Part shown: positions 37,859 through 46,734 of the stretch, one piece after another
Numbering within the stretch: the stretch's first letter is position 1
How the letters are laid out: every line of letters starts with the position of its first letter
Assembly (NCBI RefSeq): GCF_036634195.1
Contig: NZ_JAZIFY010000001.1
Coordinates: forward strand, 2,614,501-2,678,500
DNA length: 64,000 nt
Origin: Streptomyces sp. P9-A4
Lineage (GTDB): Bacteria; Actinomycetota; Actinomycetes; Streptomycetales; Streptomycetaceae
Direction: 5' to 3'
Program-made: the position numbers and the translations under genes
Notes under the pieces: model-generated
Database searches by the model: none
Seen by the model: only the letters and a program-made list of their open reading frames with translations
Told to the model about the DNA's origin: nothing

Positions 37859-39688
37859 GTGGCCGGCGACGAGGAGCCGTCGCTCAGACTGGACTTCGAT
37901 GAGACCCGGACCAAGGTGGTGTTCCGTGCCCAGGCTGATGGGCAGGAACACCTGGTCCGGTTCGTCGCCCGGTACGGCAGCGGAAGCCAGCGTGGCACTC
38001 TGGCCGCAGAAGTGGATCTGGAGGAGTTCCTCTCACAGCTCACGTTGCTCAGGCACTGGCACGATCCGGCCAGCGTGCGCTTCGCACCCGACCTCCAGTC
38101 ACTCGCGGAGGGGTCGGTGCGGGACTCCCAGGCGGTCGAGGCCCGTATCAATGCCGGGACTCAGGGCACGGAGGTCTCAGGAGAGATCTCCGCTTCCGCC
38201 ATAGCCGACCACCTGGGTGACACCTGGGTGGCGCCGCTGACCAGCTTTCAGAAGAGGGACATCGGCAAGCTGCTGTCCCTGACCCACGGGGCGAACTTCA
38301 GCGTGCCGGGGGCGGGGAAGACCCGCACCGCCCTGGCCGTGTACACGGCCCTCCGCCGCGCCGGGAAGGCCAGGAGACTGCTCGTGGTCGGCCCGAAGTC
38401 CGCGTACGAGGCGTGGACCGATGAGGCGGCCGGCTGTTTCACCGAGCCTCCAGTCGTCCGGGTCTTCACGCAGCGACCGGACAGCGACGCGGAGATCCTG
38501 CTCGTCAACTACGAGAGGCTGAGCCGGTACCAGGCCGTCCTCGCCGACTGGCTGGTCTCCGCGCCGTCCATGATGGTGCTAGACGAGGCTCACCGGATGA
38601 AGCTCGGTGTCCGCGGCACCTACGGTGCCAGCTGCATGGCGCTGGGGCCGCTGGCCCGGCACCGGCTCATCCTGACGGGGACCCCGGCCCCCAACGGCGC
38701 CAAGGACCTGGAAAGCCTGCTCTCGTTCGTCTGGCCCGGCCACGGACGACGGGCTGTGGACAGGGCGGTGAGCGGAGGCGACCTCAGCCACGCGAGCCGG
38801 GTGCTGCGTCCGCTGTTCACCCGCACCACGAAAAGCGAGCTCCAGCTCCCGCCGGTAGACGTGCGGGTGAAGTACGTGGAGCTCCCGGAGGCACACAGAA
38901 GGCTCTATTCGGCCCTCAGGAACCAGCTGACCGGCCTCCAGGACCGGGAGCAGGAAGAGTTCGCCCGGCTGGGCAAGGTCCTCGTCTACCTTCTGATGGC
39001 CAGCACGAACCCGGCGCTGCTGGAATCCGGGTCCGACCGCTACGAGCCCCTCCCCTTCTTCGTGCCCCCGCTACGGCCCGCGGACGGCCTTCCGCTGAAG
39101 GAACTCATGCGGGATCTGCCTCGCTACGAGACATCGCCGAAGTACGAAGCCGTGCTCCGGACCGTGACGGACAACGCCCGCGCAGGCCGCAAGACGCTCG
39201 TCTGGTCGACCTTCGTGAGGAACCTGACCACCCTCGCAAGGGCGCTGGACCCCCTCCAGCCCGCAGTGGTCCACGGCGGCACTCCGGACCGTGACGAGCA
39301 GATCCGCAGGTTCCGGGAGGACCCGGACTGCATGGTCCTCCTGTCCAACCCGGCCACGCTCGGCGAGGGAATCAGCCTCCACCACGTCTGTCATGACGCG
39401 GTCTACCTCGACCGCGATTTCGCGGCGGGACGCTACCTGCAGAGCCTTGACCGGATTCACCGCCTCGGTCTTGCCCCAGACACGGAGACACGTGTGACCG
39501 TGCTGATCGCCCAGGGCACCGTCGACAACATCGTGCATGAACGCCTCGGGCGAAAGCTTGAGTTCATGGGCCAGATCCTGGATGACGACGTGGTCCGGGA
39601 ACTGGCAGATCCGGAGGAGGACCTCGCACCCTGGGGTATGGACGCCACCGATCTCCGTGCACTCATAGGGCACCTCGAATCCTGCTGA
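37859..39688 (+). CDS. SNF2-family DEAH helicase/translocase
   Basis: A 609-residue superfamily 2 ATPase. After an N-terminal domain of about 125 residues of unknown type come the Q-like motif TSFQKRDIGKLLSL, Walker A SVPGAGKTRTAL (about 148-159), motif II VLDEAHRMK, motif III LTGTPAPNGAKDLESLL, motif IV-V VHGGTPDRDEQIRRFRED and LSNPATLGEGISLHHV, and motif VI QSLDRIHRLGL. It is expected to translocate on double-stranded DNA and remodel bound proteins rather than unwind. The GTG start is two bases after the ParB-like stop. No nuclease domain is visible, so any cleavage must come from a partner. Confidence 0.88.
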   Translation: MAGDEEPSLRLDFDETRTKVVFRAQADGQEHLVRFVARYGSGSQRGTLAAEVDLEEFLSQLTLLRHWHDPASVRFAPDLQSLAEGSVRDSQAVEARINAGTQGTEVSGEISASAIADHLGDTWVAPLTSFQKRDIGKLLSLTHGANFSVPGAGKTRTALAVYTALRRAGKARRLLVVGPKSAYEAWTDEAAGCFTEPPVVRVFTQRPDSDAEILLVNYERLSRYQAVLADWLVSAPSMMVLDEAHRMKLGVRGTYGASCMALGPLARHRLILTGTPAPNGAKDLESLLSFVWPGHGRRAVDRAVSGGDLSHASRVLRPLFTRTTKSELQLPPVDVRVKYVELPEAHRRLYSALRNQLTGLQDREQEEFARLGKVLVYLLMASTNPALLESGSDRYEPLPFFVPPLRPADGLPLKELMRDLPRYETSPKYEAVLRTVTDNARAGRKTLVWSTFVRNLTTLARALDPLQPAVVHGGTPDRDEQIRRFREDPDCMVLLSNPATLGEGISLHHVCHDAVYLDRDFAAGRYLQSLDRIHRLGLAPDTETRVTVLIAQGTVDNIVHERLGRKLEFMGQILDDDVVRELADPEEDLAPWGMDATDLRALIGHLESC

Positions 39689-39744
39689 CGCCCCGTCCCC
39701 TCGTACGCTCGAAGGACCACCCGCCCCACCGAAAGGCCCCCGCC

Positions 39745-40047
39745 ATGCCCCGCATCCCCTCCCCCGCCATAGCCGCCGCCGGGCTCGTCGGTGGATACGC
39801 CGTTGCCCGGTGGACCAAGAAGCGGCCGCTCGGTGGGGTCGTGCTCGCCGTCGCCGGTGGGGTGGCCGCGCGGGAGTGGCAGCAGGTGGGTGGGGCCAAG
39901 GCTTCCGTGGGGCTGACGACCGCCTACGTCGCCGCCTTCGCCGGGTCCCACCCGCTCGCCAAGAAGATCGGCGCCTGGCCCGCCGTGTTCTCCGTCGCCG
40001 GTGGCATGGCCGCCGCCTCCTGGGCCGTCACCCGCGGAAAGGCGTAA
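39745..40047 (+). CDS. Small conserved membrane protein
   Basis: A 100-residue protein with a basic start and three hydrophobic segments (AIAAAGLVGGYAVARW, GGVVLAVAGGVAA, AWPAVFSVAGGMAAASWAV). It resembles short hypothetical membrane proteins common in Streptomyces, of unknown function. GAAAGG precedes the ATG. It restores the high GC and codon bias of the main chromosome, so the island ends between 39688 and 39745. Confidence 0.7.
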   Translation: MPRIPSPAIAAAGLVGGYAVARWTKKRPLGGVVLAVAGGVAAREWQQVGGAKASVGLTTAYVAAFAGSHPLAKKIGAWPAVFSVAGGMAAASWAVTRGKA

Positions 40048-40049
40048 CC

Positions 40050-40136
40050 CTCAGCCCGTGGCCGTCCGCCCCGCGCCAGGCCAGGCCCCTCAGCCCGTGA
40101 CCGCCCGCCCCGCGCCAGGCCAAACCCCCTCAGCCC
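40050..40136. repeat. Two imperfect direct repeats downstream of the small membrane protein
   Basis: Two copies of about 40 bp, each CTCAGCCCGTG followed by CCGCCCGCCCCGCGCCAGGCC with minor changes. They sit between the convergent stops at 40047 and 40130. They look like a duplication of intergenic DNA with no coding role. Confidence 0.7.
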
Positions 40137-41398
40137 CCCACCCCCCTGCTCACCGTATAGATCACCAACCCCGCCAACGCGCCCACCACCGTGCCGTTGA
40201 TCCTGATGAACTGAAGGTCCCGGCCGATGTTCGCCTCGATCTTCTTCGACGTCTGGTCGGCGTCCCAGCCCGCCACCGTGTCCGTGATCAGGGACGTGAT
40301 CTCGTGGCGGTAGGTCGTGACGACGTATGTCGCCGCGTCCTCCGCCCAGCCCTCGACCTTCGACTGGAGACGGGTGTCCGTCGACAGGCGGTTGCCCAGG
40401 GAGATCAGGGAGGCGCGGGCGCGGAGGCGGAGTTGGCTGCGGTCGTCCTCGGCCGCCGCGATGATCAGGTTGCGGACCGAGGACCAGGCCGAGGCGATGA
40501 TGTCCTGGACCTCCGGGCGGGCCAGGAGGTCCGACTTGAGGCGCTCCACGCGTGCCCTGGTGTCCGTGTCCGCCTGCAGGTCGGCCGCGAAGTCCGTGAG
40601 GAAGCGGTCGATCGCGCCGCGCGCCGGGTGGGCCGGCATGTCCCGCATCTCCGTCACGAAGCGGAGCAGCTCCTTGTAGACCCGCTCGCCGATCCGGCGG
40701 TCCACGAACCGGGGGGTCCAGCCCGGCGCCCCGCCCTGCACCGCGTCCATCACCGACTCGCCGTGGGTGACCAGCCAGTCGTGCGCGCGTGTGCAGACCA
40801 GGTCCACGGCCCGGTGGTGGGCCCCGTCCCCGACGATCCTCTCCAGGGTCTTGCCGAGGCCCGGCGCGATCTCCGCCGCCTCGGCCCGCCGGGTGATCGC
40901 CTCGCCGACGACCGCCTGGACGTCCGAGTCCCGCAGGACCGTCAGGGCCCCCCGTAGCGCCGTGGAGAGTTCCGACGTGACCCGGTCCGCGTGCGCCGGG
41001 TCCTCCAGCCAGTTGCCGAGCCGGCCGCCGATCCCGAAGGCGTGCAGCCGGCCCCTCACCACGTCGGCGGAGAGGAAGTTCTCGCCCACGAACTGGCCCA
41101 GCGACGCTCCCAGCTGGTTCTTCTTCGTCGGGATGATCGCCGTGTGCGGGATCGGCAGACCGAGCGGCCGTCTGAAGAGCGCCGTGACCGCGAACCAGTC
41201 CGCGAGCGCGCCGACCATGCCCGCCTCGGCCGCCGCCGCGACGTAGCCCGTCCAGGCGCCCCAGCCGGCGTTCCTCGCCCACGTCGCCAGGGCGTAGATC
41301 ACTGCCACGGCCAGCAGCAGCGCCGTCGCCAGCGTCTTCATCCGGCGGACGCCCCTGCTCTTCTCCTCGTCCGCCGCCGTGTACGAGAAACTCACCAT
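40130..41398 (-). CDS. DUF445 membrane-associated protein
   Basis: A 422-residue protein of the DUF445 (YheB/YjiN-like) family. An N-terminal hydrophobic segment (LATALLLAVAVIYALATWA) leads into the conserved GYVAAAAEAGMVGALADWFAVTALFRRPLGLPIPHTAIIP block and KNQLGASLGQFVGENFL. Long amphipathic helices follow, and a second membrane helix ends the protein (VVGALAGLVIYTVS). The family is widespread and uncharacterised; it probably shapes or bridges membranes. It lies 12 bp from the ABC ATPase gene stop and may be co-transcribed with it. Confidence 0.9.
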   Translation of the reverse strand: MVSFSYTAADEEKSRGVRRMKTLATALLLAVAVIYALATWARNAGWGAWTGYVAAAAEAGMVGALADWFAVTALFRRPLGLPIPHTAIIPTKKNQLGASLGQFVGENFLSADVVRGRLHAFGIGGRLGNWLEDPAHADRVTSELSTALRGALTVLRDSDVQAVVGEAITRRAEAAEIAPGLGKTLERIVGDGAHHRAVDLVCTRAHDWLVTHGESVMDAVQGGAPGWTPRFVDRRIGERVYKELLRFVTEMRDMPAHPARGAIDRFLTDFAADLQADTDTRARVERLKSDLLARPEVQDIIASAWSSVRNLIIAAAEDDRSQLRLRARASLISLGNRLSTDTRLQSKVEGWAEDAATYVVTTYRHEITSLITDTVAGWDADQTSKKIEANIGRDLQFIRINGTVVGALAGLVIYTVSRGVGG

Positions 41399-41410
41399 CG
41401 ACTCGACCTC

Positions 41411-42388
41411 CTACGTCAGAGACTCCCGGCGGTCCTCCCGAGTTCCCCCGTACATCTTCGCGATCACGGCCTCGATGTCGGGTTCCCGCACCGAGAGGTC
41501 GAGCAGCGGATACGTCGCCGCCACCGCCGCGACCAGCGGGGCCGCCGACGCCGCGGCCGGGAACGCGAGCCACTGGCGCGGACCCTCCGCCCGTACGAAG
41601 CGGGCTCCCGGCACCTCGATCGGGGGCGTCTCCCGCTCCAGGTCCACCACCAGGAGCCGTTCGCTCTCCCCCATCTCGTGCAGGCCGTCCAGCTCCCCGT
41701 CGTACATCAGCCGCCCGTGGTCGATCACCATCACCCGCGAGCAGAGCTGCTCGATGTCCGTGAGGTCGTGGGTGGTCAGGAGCACCGTCGTGCCCCGCGA
41801 GGCGTTCAGCTCGCGCAAGAAGTCCCGCACCCTCGCCTTCGACACCACGTCCAGGCCGATCGTCGGCTCGTCGAGGTAGAGCACCTCCGGGTCGTGCAGC
41901 AGCGCCGCCGCGATGTCGCCGCGCATCCGCTGCCCCAGCGAGAGCTGGCGTACCGGCACGTCGAGGAGTTCCCCCAGCTCCAGGAGCTCCACACAGCGGT
42001 CCAGGTTCTCCCGGTAGCGGGCGTCGGGGATGCGGTACATGCGGTGCATCAGCCGGTACGAGTCCTTCAGCGGCAGGTCCCACCACAGGGTCGTCCGCTG
42101 GCCGAAGACCACCCCGATCCGCTGGGCCAGCCGGGTGCGCTCCCGCGCCGGGTCGATGCCGGCGACGCGCAGCCGGCCACCGCTCGGGGTGAGGATGCCG
42201 GTCAGCATCTTGATGGTGGTCGACTTCCCCGCGCCGTTCGGGCCGATGTAGCCGACCATCTCGCCGCGCCCGACCTCGAAGCTGATCCCGTCGACCGCCC
42301 TGACCTCGCGCTTCTCCCGGCGGAACGGGCCCGTCTTCCGGCGGACCGTGAAGACCTTCTCCAGTGACTCCAGCTCGATGAACGGCAT
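41411..42388 (-). CDS. ABC-2 exporter ATP-binding protein (COG4586 type)
   Basis: A 325-residue ATPase. Walker A is YIGPNGAGKSTTIKM, the Q-loop region GVVFGQRTTLWWDLPLKDSYRL, the signature LSLGQRMRGDIAAALL, Walker B VLYLDEPTIGLD, and the H-loop TTHDLTDIE. The GQRTTLWWDLP segment and the C-terminal extension of about 80 residues mark the COG4586 group that works with COG4587 and COG3694 permeases. It is the last gene of a three-gene export operon, 8 bp after the second permease. The substrate is unknown. Confidence 0.9.
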   Translation of the reverse strand: MPFIELESLEKVFTVRRKTGPFRREKREVRAVDGISFEVGRGEMVGYIGPNGAGKSTTIKMLTGILTPSGGRLRVAGIDPARERTRLAQRIGVVFGQRTTLWWDLPLKDSYRLMHRMYRIPDARYRENLDRCVELLELGELLDVPVRQLSLGQRMRGDIAAALLHDPEVLYLDEPTIGLDVVSKARVRDFLRELNASRGTTVLLTTHDLTDIEQLCSRVMVIDHGRLMYDGELDGLHEMGESERLLVVDLERETPPIEVPGARFVRAEGPRQWLAFPAAASAAPLVAAVAATYPLLDLSVREPDIEAVIAKMYGGTREDRRESLT

Positions 42389-42396
42389 GGCGGACG

Positions 42397-43374
42397 TCAG
42401 CTCCCTGTCGATCGGTACGAACGGATACCGGCCCGCCAGGCGATCCCCGCGACCCCGCAGCAGACCGCCGCCACGAGCGGCGCGGCGAACGCCGCCCCCT
42501 CCGGCACCCCCGCCGGTGCGGGCCGGCCGAGCACGTACAGCGCGGGCAGCCAGTTCACGAACGCCAGCGGTACGACGTACACGACACCCCGCACCAGGTC
42601 CTGCGCGAACACCGTCGGCGGGTACCCGAGGAGGGTGTTCCCGCCGTACGTGAACGAGTTGGTCACCTCCGCGGCGTCCTGCATCCAGAACTGCGCCGAC
42701 GCGCCCAGCACCATCAGCGCCGAGAAGATCACCGCCCCGCAGACCACCGTCACCGGCAGCAGCAGCACCTTCACCGGCGTCCACGCCACATCGAGCAGCA
42801 GCAGGCCCCAGACCAGGACGACCAGCCCCTGGAGGACCCGGCCGAAGCGGCGCAGCGCGAACTTGTCCGCCGCGACCTGGGCCATGAGCGGTGCCGGGCG
42901 CATCAGGAAGACGTCGAGCGAGCCGTCCCGGACCCGCCTCCCCATCCGCTGCACCGAGCCCATCGTCAGGTCCGCGATCCCGAACGACGTGCCGGCCGTC
43001 CCGTAGAGCAGCGCGACCTCCGCGAACGAGAAGCCGCCGAGGCCCTTCACCTGGCCGAACATCAGGAGGATCGCGACGAAGTCGAAGAAGGTGACGCAGA
43101 AGCTGGTGACCAGGGTCAGCGCGAAGGAGGAGCGGTAGGCCATCGTGGACCGGATCCACATGCCCGCCACCATCCGGTACGTGCTCCAGGGGCCGGGCGG
43201 AGGGTCGGGGAAGCGACCTGCCTCGAAGGCGGCGTCCCTGAGAGATTCGAGGGCGGGATCCCTGACAGATTCGGGGGCGGCGTCCCTCACGGATTCAGGG
43301 GCGGGGTCCCTCACGGATTCGGGGGCGGGGCCGAGGCCCGCCGGGGGCCCGGCCGCAGCGCGCGGCTCACCCAC
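42397..43374 (-). CDS. ABC-2 permease (COG3694 type) with repeat-encoded N-terminus
   Basis: A 325-residue membrane protein. The conserved part starts near WSTYRMVAGMWIRSTMAYRSSFALTL and has six hydrophobic segments, with the family block GVAQRMGRRVRDGSLDVFLMRPAPL-like (seen as SVQRMGRRVRDGSLD). It is preceded by about 70 residues made of ESVRDPAP-type units from a 24-bp tandem repeat. The GTG at 43374 overlaps the stop of the first permease by 8 bp, which supports it as start; a GTG/ATG near 43159 would remove the repeats. The repeated N-terminus is not normal for the family. Confidence 0.75.
   Translation of the reverse strand: MGEPRAAAGPPAGLGPAPESVRDPAPESVRDAAPESVRDPALESLRDAAFEAGRFPDPPPGPWSTYRMVAGMWIRSTMAYRSSFALTLVTSFCVTFFDFVAILLMFGQVKGLGGFSFAEVALLYGTAGTSFGIADLTMGSVQRMGRRVRDGSLDVFLMRPAPLMAQVAADKFALRRFGRVLQGLVVLVWGLLLLDVAWTPVKVLLLPVTVVCGAVIFSALMVLGASAQFWMQDAAEVTNSFTYGGNTLLGYPPTVFAQDLVRGVVYVVPLAFVNWLPALYVLGRPAPAGVPEGAAFAAPLVAAVCCGVAGIAWRAGIRSYRSTGS
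43231..43326. repeat. Four 24-bp tandem repeats in the ABC-2 permease gene
   Basis: Units at 43231, 43255, 43279 and 43303 share the core GTCCCT-N-A-N-GATTC-N-GGGGC. The period is a multiple of three and encodes (P/A)ESVRD(P/A)A on the minus strand, upstream of the first membrane helix. Confidence 0.9.
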
Positions 43375-44170
43375 CCTGCACCACCACCCTCCGCGTCGCC
43401 GCCTTCTGCGCCACCCGGCCCGCGCCGAGCAGGACGACCGCCCACGCCGCCTGGAAGCCGTACGCCCCCGCCAGTTCCCAGCCCCGGTACTTCCCCAGGT
43501 ACACATCCGCCGGGACCTGGAGCAGGGACGCCCACGGCAGTGTCCGCGCGATCTCGCCGAGCGCGCCGGGGAAGACGTTCAGCGGGAGCAGCATCCCGGA
43601 GAAGAACAGGCCGCTCAGCCAGGCCACCTGCGCCACTCCCTGGCCGTCCAGCAGCCAGAACGCGCTCATCGCCACCAGGTACCAGATCGCGAAGCTGACG
43701 GTGGAGCCCAGCGCCACGGCCACCAGGAAGGCGAGCCAGGTGCCGGGGCCCGGTGGCAGGGCGAAGCGGAAGACGAGCCAGCCGATCGTCATCGGGAGGA
43801 CGCCCCGGCCGATCAGCTGGTACGCGGACCGGCCCGCGTTGGCCGAGAACCACCAGGCCTGGAGGTCGGCCGGGCGGTAGAGGTCGACGGCGATGTCGCC
43901 GGTCCTGATGCGCTCGATCAGCTCCTCCTCGAAGCCGCCGCCCATCAGTCCGCAGACGGTGATGAGCGCCTGTCCGATCCATACGTACGCGATGGCGTCG
44001 TCCACCGAGTAGCCGCCGAGCGCGGGGCGTTCGTCCCAGAGGGCGATGTAGGTGTACGAGAGGACCAGGCCGAAGACGCTGTTGGTGAAGACGCCCGCCG
44101 CCGTCGCCACCCGATAGGTGGCATGGCGCCGGAAGCCACCCGCGGCCACCGTCGCGTACAGCCGCAGCAT
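43367..44170 (-). CDS. ABC-2 permease (COG4587 type)
   Basis: A 267-residue membrane protein with six hydrophobic segments. It opens MLRLYATVAAGGFRRHATYRVATAAG and contains the family block GGGFEEELIERIRTGDIAVDLYRP, which I recognise from COG4587 permeases. The ATG at 44170 has GGGGAGGGG just upstream; a longer open frame to 44680 runs into the PBP gene on the other strand and has no support. It is first in the exporter operon with the COG3694 permease and COG4586 ATPase. Confidence 0.88.
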   Translation of the reverse strand: MLRLYATVAAGGFRRHATYRVATAAGVFTNSVFGLVLSYTYIALWDERPALGGYSVDDAIAYVWIGQALITVCGLMGGGFEEELIERIRTGDIAVDLYRPADLQAWWFSANAGRSAYQLIGRGVLPMTIGWLVFRFALPPGPGTWLAFLVAVALGSTVSFAIWYLVAMSAFWLLDGQGVAQVAWLSGLFFSGMLLPLNVFPGALGEIARTLPWASLLQVPADVYLGKYRGWELAGAYGFQAAWAVVLLGAGRVAQKAATRRVVVQGG

Positions 44171-44203
44171 GCCCCTCCCCCGTCCGTAGAGAGCTGAAAA
44201 ACC

Positions 44204-44257
44204 CCGGGAAACGCCGGTAAACACCGGGAAGCGATGAAAAGCATCGGGAAACACCGA
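44204..44257. repeat. Short iterated CCGGGAAACRCCGG motifs
   Basis: In the 202-bp divergent region between the exporter operon and the PBP gene, CCGGGAAACGCCGG (44204), CCGGTAAACACCGG (44214) and TCGGGAAACACCGA (44244) recur, with the small dyad CGATG-AAAA-CATCG-like between them. They may be operator half sites; no known regulator matches. Confidence 0.55.
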
Positions 44258-44372
44258 AGCGCACGACCCTAGCGAGGAGTCCCCGCGCCCGCGAGGGGAT
44301 TTCCCGTCACCTTCGGGTCCGTTTCGGGTCGCGTCCGGGAGTTTCGTCACATTCCGGGCAATATGAGGTGCC

Positions 44373-46601
44373 ATGCCCCCTTCCTCCGGTACGAGCGACC
44401 CCGACGCCCCCCGGCCATCCCGCACGCCGGGCTGGGAGCCGAGGGACCCTTCCCTCCCCGGCCCGAAGCACGATCCCGAGCGCGACCCGAGGCGCACCCC
44501 CGAGACCGACCCCAGGCGCGCCCCCGAGCGCCCCCCGAAGCGCTCCCGTCCCCGGCGCCTCCTCCGGGCCCTCATCGGGCTGTTCCTGCTCGGCTCGCTC
44601 CTGCTCCTCGGCGCCTTCGCCGCCGGGTACCTCCTCGTGGAGATCCCGCCCGCCAACACCGCCGCCGTCGCCCAGTCCAACGTCTACCTCTACCGCGACG
44701 GCTCCACCCTCGCCCGGGACGGCGAGGTCAACCGCGAGAACGTACGGCTCGACCGCGTCCCGCTCTCCCTCCGGCAGGCCGTCCTCGCCGCCGAGGACCG
44801 CGACTTCCACACCTCGCGCGCCGTCGACCCCAAGGCGATGCTCCGCGCCGCCTGGAACACCGTCACCGGCAAGGGCCGCCAGTCGGGTTCGACCATCACC
44901 CAGCAGTACGTCAAGAACTACTACCTGGGGCAGGAGCAGACCCTCACCCGGAAGGCGAAGGAGTTCTTCATCGCGATCAAGCTGGGCCGCGAGAAGAGCA
45001 AGGAGGAGATCCTCCAGGGCTATCTGAACACCAGCTACTTCGGCCGGAACGCGTACGGCGTCCAGGCCGCCGCCCGCGCCTACTACGGCAAGGACGTCGA
45101 GCAGCTCGACACCGCCGAGGGCGCGTACCTCGCCTCCCTCCTCAAAGCCCCCAGCGCCTACGACGTCACCACCCACCCCGAGAACCGCGCCACGGCCGTC
45201 GCCCGCTGGAACTACGTGCTCGACGGCATGGTCACCGAGGGCTGGCTCACCCGCGCCGACCGCGCCGCCGTCCGCTTCCCCGCCCCGCAGACCGCGCGGC
45301 CCGCGACGGGCCTGTCCGGGCAGCGCGGCTATCTCGTCCAGGCCGTCGAGGAGTACCTCACCGGGCACGGGATCATCGACGAGAAGACCCTCGCCGGCGG
45401 CGGCTTCCGGATCACCACCACCCTGGAACCCGCCAAGCAGGAGGCGCTCGTCCGGGCCGTCGAGGAGCAGGTCATGTCCCGGCTCGACCCGGCGGTCTCC
45501 CCCGCCGACCGGAACGTGCGGGTCGGCGCGGCGGCCGTCGACCCTGCGGACGGCGAGGTCCTCGCGATGTACGGGGGCGTCGACTACACCCAGCAGTACG
45601 TCAACAACGCCACCCGCCGCGACTACCAGGTCGGTTCCACCTTCAAGCCCTTCGTCTTCACGGCAGCCGTGCAGAGCGGGGCGCAGACCCAGCGGGGCGA
45701 GCCGATCACCCCGTACACGGTGTACGACGGCAGCAACCGGCGTCCCGTGGAGGGCTGGAGCGGGAGCCCGTACGACCCCGCCAACGAGGACGACGCGAGT
45801 TACGGCGAGATCGCCGTCGGCGCGGCCACCGATCTGTCGGTGAACGCGGTGTACGCCCAGATGGCGGTCGACGTCGGCCCCGGGCACGTACGGCGCACCG
45901 CGGTCGCCCTCGGACTGCCCGGCTCCACCCCCGACCTCACCGCCTCCCCGTCCATCGCGCTCGGGCCGGCCACGGCCAGCGTCCTCGACATGGCCACGGC
46001 GTACGCGACGCTCGCCGCGCACGGCCGGCACGGCTCGTACACGCTGGTCGGGCGGATCAGCCGGGACGGCCAGGAGCTGGCGGTCCCGGCCGCCGAGGGA
46101 CGGCAGGCCGTCAGCCGGGAGGCCGCGGACACGACCACGTCGATCCTGCGGAGCGTCGTGGAAGCGGGCACCGGAACGGCCGCGCAGGCCGCCGGGCGGC
46201 CCGCGGCGGGCAAGACGGGCACGGCGGAGGACGACAGGGCCGCCTGGTTCGCCGGCTACACCCCGGAGCTGGCGACGGTGGTCGCGCTGATGGGGCAGGA
46301 CCCGGAGTCGGGGCGGCAGGAGTCGCTGTACGGGGCACTGGGACTGCCCCGGATCAACGGCGGCGGGGCGCCCGCCGAGATCTGGGGCCGGTTCACCCGG
46401 GAGGCGCTGGCGGGGACGGCGCCGCGGGACTTCGAGCTCCAGCTGATGCCGGGGGCGGAGGCGATGCCGGCGGTGCCGCCGACGCCGGACGGGCCGCAGG
46501 ACCCGGGCGGGTCCTCGGAGTCGTACCTGACGGGCGAGGCGGGGCCGGGCGCGGCGTCGCGCGGACCCCTGCCCTCGCCTACGCCCGTACGGGGTCAATG
46601 A
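44373..46601 (+). CDS. Bifunctional class A penicillin-binding protein
   Basis: A 742-residue membrane protein that polymerises and cross-links peptidoglycan. A basic Pro-rich cytoplasmic start and one membrane helix (LIGLFLLGSLLLLGAFAAGYLL) come first. The glycosyltransferase domain has AAEDRDFHTSRAVDPKAMLRA (catalytic Glu), GSTITQQYVKNYYLG, RKAKEFFIAIKL and ILQGYLNTSYFGRNAYGVQAAA. The transpeptidase domain has the SxxK motif GSTFKPF (about residue 420), the SxN motif LSVNAVY, and KTG in AGKTGTAEDD (about 612). GAGGTG precedes the ATG. It is divergent from the ABC-2 exporter. A hairpin terminator follows. Confidence 0.93.
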   Translation: MPPSSGTSDPDAPRPSRTPGWEPRDPSLPGPKHDPERDPRRTPETDPRRAPERPPKRSRPRRLLRALIGLFLLGSLLLLGAFAAGYLLVEIPPANTAAVAQSNVYLYRDGSTLARDGEVNRENVRLDRVPLSLRQAVLAAEDRDFHTSRAVDPKAMLRAAWNTVTGKGRQSGSTITQQYVKNYYLGQEQTLTRKAKEFFIAIKLGREKSKEEILQGYLNTSYFGRNAYGVQAAARAYYGKDVEQLDTAEGAYLASLLKAPSAYDVTTHPENRATAVARWNYVLDGMVTEGWLTRADRAAVRFPAPQTARPATGLSGQRGYLVQAVEEYLTGHGIIDEKTLAGGGFRITTTLEPAKQEALVRAVEEQVMSRLDPAVSPADRNVRVGAAAVDPADGEVLAMYGGVDYTQQYVNNATRRDYQVGSTFKPFVFTAAVQSGAQTQRGEPITPYTVYDGSNRRPVEGWSGSPYDPANEDDASYGEIAVGAATDLSVNAVYAQMAVDVGPGHVRRTAVALGLPGSTPDLTASPSIALGPATASVLDMATAYATLAAHGRHGSYTLVGRISRDGQELAVPAAEGRQAVSREAADTTTSILRSVVEAGTGTAAQAAGRPAAGKTGTAEDDRAAWFAGYTPELATVVALMGQDPESGRQESLYGALGLPRINGGGAPAEIWGRFTREALAGTAPRDFELQLMPGAEAMPAVPPTPDGPQDPGGSSESYLTGEAGPGAASRGPLPSPTPVRGQ

Positions 46602-46621
46602 CGGGCGACCGGGGCGCGTAC

Positions 46622-46650
46622 GGCCGTCCGGGTCATCGACCCGGACGGCC
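46622..46650 (+). terminator. Terminator after the PBP gene
   Basis: A perfect 13-bp inverted repeat, arm GGCCGTCCGGGTC, loop ATC, 21 bp after the PBP stop. Degenerate half-copies of the same arm recur to about 46715, suggesting duplication of the element. Confidence 0.8.
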
Positions 46651-46734
46651 CCTGATACGACCGTCCGGGTCGATGACCGATGACCGTCCCTCGTACGGCC
46701 ATCCGGGTCGGTGACCACGGGTCGGCACCCGGGG

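Noticed and set aside
31267..39744. Integrative element carrying the defence genes
   Set aside because: Composition suggests transfer, but I see no integrase, transposase, tRNA target, or direct-repeat ends at either border.
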